Below, one piece after another: positions 55,240 through 64,000 of a stretch of 64,000 bases of DNA. Made by a program: the position numbers and the translations under genes. Position 1 is the first letter of the stretch. Every line of letters starts with the position of its first letter. The stretch covers positions 8,742,001 through 8,806,000 of the forward strand of contig CM065323.1 of the NCBI GenBank assembly GCA_033032175.1, given 5' to 3'. Source of the stretch: Saturnia japonica (lineage: Eukaryota > Arthropoda > Insecta > Lepidoptera > Saturniidae). The notes below the pieces were generated by a model. That model did no database searches, was not told the DNA's origin, and was given only the letters and a program-made list of their open reading frames with translations.

Positions 55240-55418
55240 GATAATTACCAGTGAAAGTCCCGTCAAAAGTTTAACCGTATCGGAGATTACCCGGAACAAA
55301 CAGACAGACAATTTTTTTAATTTTTTTATAAGTACTGTATGTATTGCATATGCATTAAGTAAAAGCTGTTATTTTGACATTACAAACAGACACTTTGATA
55401 TTATTAATTGTATAGATG
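55240..55418 (+). repeat. Repeat family A, 5'-truncated
   Basis: Only the last third remains: CCAGTGAAAGTCCCGTCAAA, GAGATTACCCGGAACAAACA and ATTATTAATTGTATAGATG. Confidence 0.85.
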
Positions 55419-55591
55419 ATGATGATCGCGATCCAATCAAGCTATCGCTATACATATCCAACACCCTACTATCGCCATTTCCTCGTTCTTTACTCAGCAG
55501 GTTTGGTTTGGCTTGGGTGTTTCAACACTTTGATCTTACACGCTATCTGATGTTATAATTACGACGATACTTATAAAATCTCCTACAATAA

Positions 55592-55686
55592 TGCTATTGG
55601 TTTTTCACGATGTTTACTTCACCAAAAGTCCAGGTTGATTGTAAGATTCGAACCCTACATTCTTCAACGACCGAGAACGCTAACTA
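55592..55686 (-). repeat. SINE family B head fragment, reversed
   Basis: The sequence TTTACTTCACCAAAAGTCCA then GATTCGAACCCTACATTC is the complement of a B-box-bearing family B head (GGGTTCGAATC). The rest of the SINE is absent. It is only 44 bases from a complete copy in the other orientation. Confidence 0.6.
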
Positions 55687-55729
55687 CCGGAGAACCATAA
55701 ACGCTACGCTGGAAGTTGTAGCAACAGGA

Positions 55730-55993
55730 CAATGATGGCACAGTGGTAACGAGTACGGACACTGCGTTGATGGACGTGAGTTCAAATCCCTGCAATGAGC
55801 CTGAGTTTTCGGTGAAGGAAAACATCGTGCTGAAACCGTAGCATGGTGGTAGGGTATTTTCTAATGCCTGTCTTACTAACTACCACCCTCAAGTAGAAAA
55901 TCTGGCGCCAAACACCTAGAGTTGTATTTTGGAGCTGCACTTGAGAGCTAGTTTTCTCAGTAGGTAAAACTCTAAACCTATGAACGATAAAAA
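55730..55993 (+). repeat. SINE family B
   Basis: The head is CAATGATGGCACAGTGGTAA, with B-box region GAGTTCAAATCCCTGCAATG (one change from GTTCGAATCCC). The body is GGTGAAGGAAAACATCGTGC and TGGTGGTAGGGTATTTTCTA. The CCTAGGCTTAGCGTGTCACC part of the tail is deleted, joining TTTTCTCAGTAGG to AAACTCTAAACC. Confidence 0.9.
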
Positions 55994-56387
55994 GGGTTGT
56001 TCACTAGTCTTTATTTCACACCATTTTTAGCGGGTTGTCTATTTTAATCATAATTTATATATAAATCCGTAATAAACTAAGATACTAAAAATTAATACCT
56101 AGATACTAATGATATATAGCAAAATATATCCATGACTCGCTAGTTATAATGAATTCACCATAGGTATCAAATAACAGTTTCCCTTAGGAATAGAACTCGA
56201 TATTTCCTAACTGTATCAGTTGACTGGATAGCTCATATGAAGGTTATTACACCCGGTTGCTAACTACAGTTAGGTACCTAGTATGTAATTAATAAATGAG
56301 ATGAGATAATCGAATTGAAAAAAATATTAAGTATGTTACAAAAATAAATAAATATGGGGACACAATTTCACACACGGCCTTGTAATC
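55994..56387. other. No recognised feature
   Basis: AT-rich sequence between a SINE and family E copy 2. Confidence 0.45.
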
Positions 56388-56744
56388 TATATATTAATAC
56401 GTGAAGCAAAAGCTTTCGGTACATTTTTTAGCGTATTGCGTGCACGGAAGACTGTGAGATTTGGCATGTTTAAAATTTATATGGAGAAGGAGTGCAGAAA
56501 GACATAATTTTTCTACAATATCTGTTACTAATATATTAAATAAAATAAATTAATACTGCAAATCCTACCACCTGACCAGTACCATTGAACTTAGACCCCC
56601 AAAATATTGACATAGTCACTCAACGAAAAGTGACAGTAAGTGATGTAGATAATACTCATTGTTTATGAGTACTGTAAATGTCAAACAGAAAATAATCTAT
56701 GATCAAAAAGTCGCTGGTCGAATTTCGACCTTAGGGCGATCGCT
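56388..56744 (+). repeat. Interspersed repeat family E, copy 2
   Basis: Full-length partner of 3523-3883, with the same ends (TATTAATACGTGAAGCAAAA ... TTAGGGCGATCGCT) and shared internal blocks. The open frame at 56659-56850 runs out of this repeat and is not a gene. Confidence 0.82.
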
Positions 56745-57774
56745 GTTACATCTATTAAATACAACTAACACATCACACAAAAGTAATTTGCGAGAATCGA
56801 ACGAGCGACCTCTCGACTCGATAAGAGTTAAATCCTACAACCAGCCTTAACTTTCATTGAACTAAAAAATTCATAATAGAATCGTAGATTTCTGGTATAC
56901 CATTTCCATTTCTTTATTTTCTCGATGACAGCTCCTGTGAAAACTTGAACTAGCGCCTTTTTTACATTATGTATGCATTATTTTATAAAAATATGACGTT
57001 TACACACGTACAAGGTTATACCAGAGTCGAAGAAACTGATGGGGAGGGTAACACGATAACAGACCCGATATTTTTTTTACAAAATGTAAAAAACTAAACT
57101 ACTGCCGGATACTTTTGTATAAATGTATTAACTAATATTATATTTCATTACAAGATGTTACACGTATTAATTCTTGATTGATAATGCCAATTTTCGAAGA
57201 TGTTGTAAAATAAGTAAATAGGTATAGGTAGGTACTCGACAATGAAACGAAATAATTATAACGACAGGTAATCCTTATTTATTTATTTTAAACAAAATCT
57301 GCTGAATCGTCACTACTTATTACATATCGTCATTACTTATTTGGTCACAACACAAAAATTATCAAATTAGAACTGTCATCGAGAAAATAAACAAATGGAA
57401 ATAATATAGTGAATTTTCTATGCCTCAACTTGCAAACTGCCATCCTTATGGTGAAATTCTGTTGCCATGCGTGTACCAGCAGCTGCACTTTTGAGAACTA
57501 ATTCGCTTTTCGTCCATTCCAGATAACATACATCAGTTGAGCTAATGGTCAATAGATGGCTAAACTAATAAAAATAATATGAGGACTATGAAAGGACACA
57601 TTTAAATACACATCAGGACACGTGTGTTCACATACCGTGACGCATTGATTGCATCCCATCACATGCATTCCTTTCTTCCCACGCTACCGCAGGATACGAT
57701 CCTGTTTACATCCTTGTTTTATATTTAGACAATTTTCTTAAAGTTATAATCACAGAAATGAGGCCTTATTTATA
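56745..57774. other. No gene recognised; faint SINE traces
   Basis: Bases 57425-57545 (CTCAACTTGCAAACTGCCAT, CAGCAGCTGCACTTTTGAGA) vaguely match the family B body in plus orientation, but too loosely to annotate as a copy. The rest is AT-rich. Confidence 0.4.
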
Positions 57775-57814
57775 CTGACTCTCAATTGCAGCTAGCGGAA
57801 CACAGCTATAGGTA
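57775..57814 (-). repeat. SINE family B scrap, reversed
   Basis: Forty bases, CTGACTCTCAATTGCAGCTA then GCGGAACACAGCTATAGGT, match the family B body and lie 43 bases before a larger reversed copy. They may be part of one broken insertion. Confidence 0.65.
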
Positions 57815-57856
57815 AAATTATGTGCTTTAAAGGTTATTAATTAAATACTCAATAGG

Positions 57857-58070
57857 TAAGACGGTGATACGCTTAGCCTAGTCGAAGGAAATGGATCTCA
57901 ATTGCAGCAGCATGAACACATGAGTGCTTGAAGGCAAACATTGAACTTGAAAATGTTAGGTAACCAGGTGAGTGTTAGAAAATGGTTTGTTACCATGATA
58001 TGTTTTCATCGTGGTATTTTCCTTCACCGAAAGCTCAGAGACTTTATAGTCGAACCTACGTCGATTAATT
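57857..58070 (-). repeat. SINE family B, reversed, head truncated
   Basis: It runs from AGACGGTGATACGCTTAGCC to TTTCCTTCACCGAAAGCTCA and GTCGAACCTACGTCGATT. The head is cut close to the MITE that begins at 58098. Confidence 0.85.
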
Positions 58071-58097
58071 ATAATTTACCAATATATATACTACTTA

Positions 58098-58328
58098 CTC
58101 AACTTGAAAAAGGTTGCAGAAGCCCCGAAGTCTACTTGGAGTCTTTTTCATCTGCATTAACGTTTAGAGCATGTCTAAATTATGTACGTAATTTCTTAAT
58201 TTAAATAAACAAAAACATACACATTTTATACACCGAAGTTTCGTAGGCAAATATTTGCCTTCAAATAGTTTTCCTGAAAACTAAAAATTTTGCACTTTTG
58301 GGGCTTCTGCAACTTTTTTCAGGTTGAG
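58098..58328. mobile_element. TA-flanked MITE, 231 bp
   Basis: The left end CTCAACTTGAAAAAGGTTGC and the complemented right end CTCAACCTGAAAAAAGTTGC continue AGAAGCCCC in both. This gives a 29-bp inverted repeat with two mismatches. TA precedes (58096-58097) and follows (58329-58330). Such short elements with TA targets are typical of Tc1/mariner-class MITEs. The plus-strand open frame 57941-58204 crosses it and is spurious. Confidence 0.88.
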
Positions 58329-58365
58329 TAAAGTTCAGTAACATTAGCTTTACGTTAATCTCTAT

Positions 58366-58619
58366 CTCGATACGAACAAAAAAGTTCTCTTGTCATATCT
58401 TTGCCGTACTGTGAAGCTGTGGAACTGTCTTCCAGCCAGTGTGTTCCCTCCTTCTTACAACATTGAGTCCTTCAAACATAACGTGAAGAAACATTTGAGC
58501 AGGCTGTCATAACAGTGAATTGGCAGTGAATTTTAGATTTTTCGGTGGTAGCCGATATTGTTGGATTTCACTATGATTACCATCAGACACAGAGCTGTTA
58601 TTTTTCTACGAATAAAAAA
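58366..58619 (+). pseudogene. LINE reverse-transcriptase C-terminal remnant, clearest copy
   Basis: The frame from about 58410 reads TVKLWNCLPASVFPPSYNIE then SFKHNVKKHLSRL. This is the conserved last segment of Jockey/CR1-like ORF2 proteins. It continues to a 3' region with TTTTCGGTGGTAGCCGATAT, GATTACCATCAGACACAGAG and a terminal A run (58613-58620). It serves here as the template to recognise the copies at 28540 and 37194/39160. Confidence 0.88.
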
Positions 58620-59140
58620 AACGGAACACCTATCATCTAACGTTAAAATAAGAAAATCGAGTCTAATTAATAGTCTAATCGAGTTTTCCTAAAAAGAACC
58701 AACTTTTTGTGGCCATTCTTGCACAGAATTACGTTATCAAAATATGTACTTTCTTTATCCCCCCAGGAGACTGTCATTATTAATAGTTATGAATACATCC
58801 CGAAACACTTGAACGGGATGTGAGAGCAGTTAAACCCGATGAACGATTTCTGACAATACCAAAAAACAAATGAGTCACGCGCATATTGAAATCTGCCGAC
58901 ACCCCTATGACCATTCCTGATAACTGGCCACTTCCTATCGGGGGATCGTTTGAGAATCACATCGTCGAAAACTTGAATCTCATGCATATTAATGAAGGGG
59001 AAATCCTGTAGTCACAGTTCGAGAAGCGCGACAATCTTGTAAAAAAGTGTAATATGTGTATTGTATTAGAACATACAATGAATTATTTATATTACAAATG
59101 AATAAATTCTCTATAACGAGATTTCAACCTTTTGTGAGTT
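58620..59140. other. No recognised feature
   Basis: The open frame at 58787-58987 has no family signal. The text (CGATCCCCCGATAGGAAG on the minus strand) could be a piece of a retroelement, but nothing specific can be shown. Confidence 0.4.
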
Positions 59141-59297
59141 TTTTTTTATCGTTATTGCCACAATCTCACATGATATTATGGCGGGTATTAGAAAAATCCC
59201 TACTACCACACTATGGTTTTATTACGTTGTTTTCCTCCACCAAAAGCTGAGGCTCATTGCAAGGATTCGAAAATACGCTACAACTGATCATTGCTTG
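59141..59297 (-). repeat. SINE family B, reversed, internally deleted
   Basis: The tail (TTTTTTTTATCGTTATTGCC, ACAATCTCACATGATA) jumps straight to GGCGGGTATTAGAAAAATCC. About 150 central bases are missing. The B-box complement is AAGGATTCGAAAA and the head is truncated. Confidence 0.87.
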
Positions 59298-59967
59298 AGC
59301 TTCAGTGGAGATATTATGAGAATCATCAGCAAAAGCTAATTTAGTAAAAGGTAAAAAATGCATGAACGTAACAGTATCGATATTTTTAATTGAGATACAA
59401 AGAATTTAGGTTCTTTTTTCATATCGTGATAAATGTGGTATCATAATAGCTACATATAAAATATTTACAATTTTTCACCTAGCTGGTTTTTATCGCTAAG
59501 TTAGTAAAATATACTTAATAAATAGTAATTTAAAGATGCGAAGTTACCGGCGCGAATAAGTGTTTATATAAAGTTATATTAAATTAAATTCATTTAATTT
59601 AATTAATATATTTTGTACGTTAGTGATTAACCATAAACCAGGATACCACACGTACCAAGGGTGCATTTGTTATGAGCTATATGGTCATCAAACTTGCACG
59701 ACGAATTTCCGGGATATGCCCTAATTAACTGCATACATGCATGTCGGCAAACACCAATATGCTGATGAAGATTGCTTCAAAAAAAAATTATAATTTCAAC
59801 GTAGCCCCTAAAAAGGCAATTATGAATGTCAACACTAGTACTGGTTCGGAAAACATCCCAGTCATCGAGAACAACCAGCAAGAATTCGACCAAATTTATC
59901 GAATTTTTTTATAACTGCTTTTAAAGTAGTTTTTGCTATTTACAATTCAAGAGAGAATCACTTCCAG
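59298..59967. other. AT-rich DNA without a recognised gene
   Basis: No feature was identified. Confidence 0.5.
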
Positions 59968-60130
59968 GCATCACTGTTATTCAGGTAATGATCCACCCTA
60001 TAATATCCTTTGGATAATAAAACGTGTTTAACAACATTCTTAACTTATCGTCAGACAAATCGGTAATGTGCTTAGGAGGTATTATAAAAACCTAATACAA
60101 TTACTTAGAAAACATATTTATTAGTCTTAC
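59968..60130 (+). repeat. Diverged repeat family I, copy 2
   Basis: Partner of 25330-25500: GGTAATGATCCACCCTATAA, CTTTGGATAATAAAACGTG and CGGTAATGTGCTTAGGAGGT, in the same order and orientation. Confidence 0.6.
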
Positions 60131-60960
60131 TAAGTCTAAAAGATGGAATGACAAATTTTTTTTTCTAGTAATAGAATAATTAGTAGTTTTCTAAGTTTTT
60201 TGGAACATACATCAAATAACATTAAAGATGTCGCTTTTCAGAGCTTACTGCCAATCTTTCTACGTAAATTGCGTCTTTTTAAATTGTAGGAAATTTTCTA
60301 TAGTTTAATTTATTACATAGCTATTTTTAAGTAAAATGAGTAGAAAAGGAGATATTGTTAAAAAAAAACTAATCTTCGGTGCCATTTTTCCAATATGTCA
60401 CGTCGAAATCTATAAAATCACCAATTTTCAAAACTCTCGCAAAATTTTCCATGTAACCTATATTATTTGAGTATCAAATAAGAAATGAAAAGAGGCCGTC
60501 ACGGTATAATGCTACTAAAGGCCGTAGTAGGTTACAGAAAATGTCACAACAAAGTCTTCATTAGTTGCCGCAATTGGCTAATAGAACGATTATTTATAGA
60601 AACATTAAAATTAATATTAAAATTTAGTTTCTTTGTTACCACTCAGCGATACTTACCTAAAGAATACGACAAATTGTGTTTGACCGGATGATGACCACCA
60701 TATATATATACCAGGTGTTACTAGCCATTATGACACACTTACGGCCGATTTCAATATCATATCTATCCGTTGTTTCAGTTATTAAAGATAGTCAAATATA
60801 ACCTAATGTCCTTACTTTTCTATCAATAACCTATCAAGGGATAGTGTTTCATATCTACATAATATATATACATCCATATCCTATAGCTTGAATAGATAAG
60901 AAGAAAGCCGATATCTGTCTTAAGTTAAAGATAGTACTTATTACAAATATGTATACAGTA
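60131..60960. other. No recognised gene
   Basis: The open frame at 60485-60691 has no family signal. Bases 60710-60940 (ACACTTACGGCCGATTTCAA and the GATAGAT-type words after it) could be part of a MITE, but no inverted partner end was located. Confidence 0.4.
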
Positions 60961-61160
60961 TATGTAAACATATCTGATGTTAGGCGTGTTGCGTTTCGGG
61001 ATCAGCCGGTGTACATCCAGAGTTTCCGAGAGATTTGCAAACCAGCGAGACGTGACAGCAACGACCGTCAAAGAAGCAATAACCTTCCAGTTGTCGCCGT
61101 TTTTTTAGATTGTATTGTTCTCACCATCAGGCACAGTGCCGAGCTTCTGTAAAAAAGATT
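60961..61160 (+). repeat. Probable LINE 3' remnant
   Basis: The closing block GATTGTATTGTTCTCACCAT followed by CAGGCACAGTGCCGAGCTTC and a short A run resembles the 3' ends of the LINE copies (TTACCATCAGACACAGAGCT at 58577). Upstream is GC-richer text (GGGATCAGCCGGTGTACATC). The protein frame is not recoverable. Confidence 0.5.
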
Positions 61161-61229
61161 ATCATTACTTATCTGTAGTTCTGTCTGTACAGTTAACTTT
61201 TTGTCCAAATTTCCCGATAAGCATACTAT

Positions 61230-61690
61230 ATGAACGATACTGATTACGAATACGCCATTGAAAAATTTTGCCCGTTTGTTTGTATGTCCAGATTTAACTC
61301 AAAAATGGCTTGACCGATTCCTATGAAATTTTGTACATGTCATTGGATAATTGGACATTTATTTGGACATTGAACAAGAAATTTCAATATTACTTTTAGA
61401 AATCGTAAAAAGAAACTATTTTCGTTAACTCTTGACCATTTCATGAATGATAAGTTATGAGAATTTTCAATAACGCTTTTAGCAGTCGTAAAAAAGGAAC
61501 TTCCAAAAATTTTAAATTTTATTAATTTTTAACCGATTTTAATGAAAATTGTACACGGGAATTACATGGTATTCCTCAATTGATATAGCATATTAATTGT
61601 CAATAATATGAGTAAAAATAAAATTACAGGATGTAAATAACTACTGCCTAGTAACATACGCGTGCGGAGCCGCGGGCACACCGCTAGTAA
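61230..61690 (-). repeat. Family A-like repeat N, reversed
   Basis: It has the same plan as family A in reverse (GCCCGTTTGTTTGTATGTCC, AATGGCTTGACCGATTCCTA) and ends GGAGCCGCGGGCACACCGCT followed by AGT. The interior differs. It contains a two-fold repeat of TTTTAG-A--CGTAAAAA--AACT (about 61396 and 61478), suggesting an internal duplication. Confidence 0.65.
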
Positions 61691-61862
61691 TACTAGATAA
61701 ACATAGTATTTATTTTAAAACATGTTATATTTGATGAACAATTTAAATAAATAAAAAAATTGATATAACTGCGTAAACACAAAGTCGGCAACGAGCGAAA
61801 GATAATTGTACAGGTGTATAATTATAGTAATATTAATATAATCTGTTCCTTGTTGTGATACC

Positions 61863-62050
61863 TGGGCCCTCAGTTCTACTTCGGCGACTTCAACGGTCGC
61901 GACATAGACACGAACAAAATTGGATAGTTCATAAATTGTATAATGAAAGTAAACTTTACAATAATTTGTCACTTACGCTCTCTTACGCTGCAATAGCTCT
62001 TGAAGTGTTGCCAGTATGATTCGCCCGGTTTATTATTAGCATATACGTAA
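61863..62050 (-). other. Coding-like sequence, strand and gene uncertain
   Basis: On the minus strand 62050-61980 reads ANNKPGESYWQHFKSYCSVR up to a donor AGAGC|GTAAGT. Further on, ELSNFVRVYVATVEVAEVEL ends at a donor GGCCCAG|GTATCA (61862). But the spacing between them (under 60 bases) and the missing acceptors argue against a normal intron. The plus strand also offers an exon-like piece after CCCTCAG: FYFGDFNGRDIDTNKIG with mostly C-ending codons, then TAG. Either an eroded exon pair or captured coding DNA is possible. No family recognised. Confidence 0.25.
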
Positions 62051-62175
62051 AAAAAAAATATCGTTAAATACTTATAGTATTTAATACGATAAATAAAAAC
62101 GTCAGCTCAAAGGCTTCGTCTACGATCAAAAAATTACTTCTATCAAGTAACTTTATAGTACTCAAAATGTAATAT

Positions 62176-62836
62176 TACTAGCTGTGTCTGCGAATTCGTA
62201 CGCATTCTATATTTCGTGTATGGAAAACAGCAACTAAATAAAAACCTCTCCTCACTTCATCTTCTTCTTTGCCAATGGCACATAGTTGCAAGATTTGATA
62301 TTAATTGATTTATGTTACCAGTTGAGTCAAAGAATTGTTTTGAGTGATATGAGTCAGGTCAAAGTTCACTACAAAAATACCCGAGATTAGTAAATAAATA
62401 TAAGTACATTTATGATATAATATATATAAATATCTGACAAAATAACCACGACATATATTCCTCAATCACCTCAATCTCACCTTACAGTATTTGACCGGTT
62501 TATGCTTTGAGAATACCCAACTAAAATCATTTTAAATGTTAATTGTCCTTTACGAAAAGCTAATTTTATTTAATAACCTTATTTTTATAATCCGTTGATA
62601 TCCAGTAAATAATAATACCTTATAGTATGTATGTTTAGTGTAATTTAATATAAATCTTGATAGCGCATCATTGTAGAAAAGTTAGGTCAAATATATATAG
62701 CGGGGTAGTAGGGATCGCGTCCACCACACACATAGTGACAAACCAATCTATAATTTTCTTTCGGTTTCTTGTGTTCCGAGAGCTGTCTATATATCCAATA
62801 ATATGCAGACAAAGTCGCGGGTACCAGCTAGTAATA
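62176..62836. repeat. Scattered family A-like ends
   Basis: CTAGCTGTGTCTGCGAATTC at 62180 looks like a plus-oriented head. ATGCAGACAAAGTCGCGGGT followed by ACCAGCTAGT (62803-62833) looks like a minus-oriented head. Together they may bound one old element of about 660 bases with inverted ends, or be two separate fragments. Confidence 0.4.
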
Positions 62837-64000
62837 ATAATAAAATCTCAGCCTTTAATTATTAATGTAAGTGCTTACAGAAAATATAATTAAGTCTGAC
62901 AATAAATATCAAATCAATTTCATGATAATTTAAACCAAGCTTTAAAGCGCCTTAAATGAATATGCCTGGACAATAAAAAATACGCTTGATATATTGCTTT
63001 TTTGAAAATTACCTATGTAAAGGTAAAATAATTTAAATTAATTTGGTATCTTTTCACTTTGTTTCACTAAATATCAAAAATATTTAACAAAATTACACAA
63101 ACATACATTCTTTTTCATATGTACATAACCTAAACGTAATTTATAGATCATACCAATGTCCACACGCATAAAAATTCTAAATTGACCTTCAGATTATAAA
63201 CTACATTCACACCAAATTTCATTCAGTTCGGTCCAGTATTTTTTGTGTAATTGGCGTTCAAACATAACGACAGACAGACATAACATTTTTAAAAACTTTC
63301 GATATGTGCTCTGCCCATGATTCTGAACCCCCCGTATTCAATGTACAGATTTCGATTCTTTACTATTTTATTATAAGTATAGATGTTGGTATAACATGTT
63401 CGACTTCTTTCACTTACACTCGACTACCTACTATCGGAGAAATCCACATAAAACTGACCGACACCTGAGGCAAAGAATTTCAAAGAACAGAATATTCTTG
63501 CTTGAGCTGTAGGATAGTGAACACCTCAGTTAAAAATTTAATTAGAAATGATTATTAATATGTGTAAAATTATTTTTAAATTATTAAAAAAGTCTGTAGA
63601 GTACATTATTACCATTTCAGAATAAATACATCACTTCGCACTTCCATCACACGATTGTACGCAAAGCTCTTATTTTCTAAGCGCGCCAAGTTCACTTCAT
63701 TTGTATAACTTTACAAAAGTTAAATAATTTAATTTTAGAATAAGTAAACACAAAAACATATAAGATAATAGAGTAAGGCCGTGTTCCAATCCGACGTTTC
63801 TATTATCCGTTGTAAGCAAGAGGCGTAATGCGGGCGTAAACATTTTCGGCGTGAATTATGTTTAACGGTTAGCTAACACGTTTACTTAACGGTGCATACC
63901 TGCTATTACGTAAATGGTAATACTCTTAATCTCACAATAAAGATTCATTTCGGGCGTAAAACGAATAAACACCTCCCACACGGTTAACTTAATTTGGTTT
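62837..64000. other. AT-rich DNA; one retroelement-tail-like fragment
   Basis: Bases 63175-63385 (CAAATTTCATTCAGTTCGGT, CATAACGACAGACAGACATA) look like a non-LTR 3' region, of the same style as family A but not homologous in detail. No gene signal was found to the window end. Confidence 0.45.

Noticed and set aside
1..64000. CRISPR arrays, bacterial operons, rRNA genes
   Set aside because: No regular spaced repeats, ribosome-binding patterns, long collinear open frames or rRNA motifs are present; the DNA is eukaryotic.

Overview
The window is AT-rich eukaryotic DNA full of old transposon debris. Several repeats are of types I associate with Lepidoptera: tRNA-derived SINEs with intact B boxes, a family whose copies start CTAGCTGTGCCCGCGGC, an irritans/cecropia-like mariner, and LINE 3' ends reading CTTACCATCAGGCGGGCC. 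A moth or butterfly chromosome is the best reading, from family resemblance only. Almost no long open frames survive. I see no rRNA, no intact tRNA gene, no CRISPR array and no bacterial or plasmid features.

The most important object is at 37404-39159. It is a 1.76-kb DNA transposon with 30-bp terminal inverted repeats (29/30 matched) and a perfect 8-bp target duplication, CCTACGAC. It sits inside the reverse-transcriptase C-terminus of a LINE, whose halves flank it (37194-37403 and 39160-39212). Its minus strand holds a four-exon gene for a short protein, about 187 aa. This has an N-terminal THAP DNA-binding domain, a linker and a C-terminal coiled coil, then a stop and a polyadenylation signal five bases later. 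There is no transposase catalytic domain. The layout matches the P superfamily and resembles the KP repressor-type elements of Drosophila. One zinc-ligand cysteine of the THAP domain has become phenylalanine.

Other DNA transposons resolved to their ends are: a mariner with a frameshifted transposase (7161-8294); a pogo/Tigger-type MITE (19203-19606); a hAT MITE with 8-bp duplications (32104-32582); a 1.4-kb hAT element with a decayed dimerisation domain (33528-34965); a Harbinger-like MITE nested in a SINE (43332-43727); a 1.07-kb inverted-repeat element abutting a SINE (45196-46268); and a 231-bp TA-flanked MITE (58098-58328). Retroelements are two SINE families (B and M), LINE C-terminal remnants (28540, 37194/39168, 47345, 58366) and a gag fragment fused to a tRNA-Lys-like sequence (52844-53057).

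Evidence for host genes is thin. The best is a 114-base minus-strand exon at 44027-44140, with good splice sites and one open frame of 37 codons. Weaker candidates are a plus-strand terminal exon at 20385-20437, a plus-strand exon near 53687-53785 and coding-like sequence at 61863-62050. Most of the window is therefore probably intron or intergenic sequence. The stretches between features are described in separate entries.
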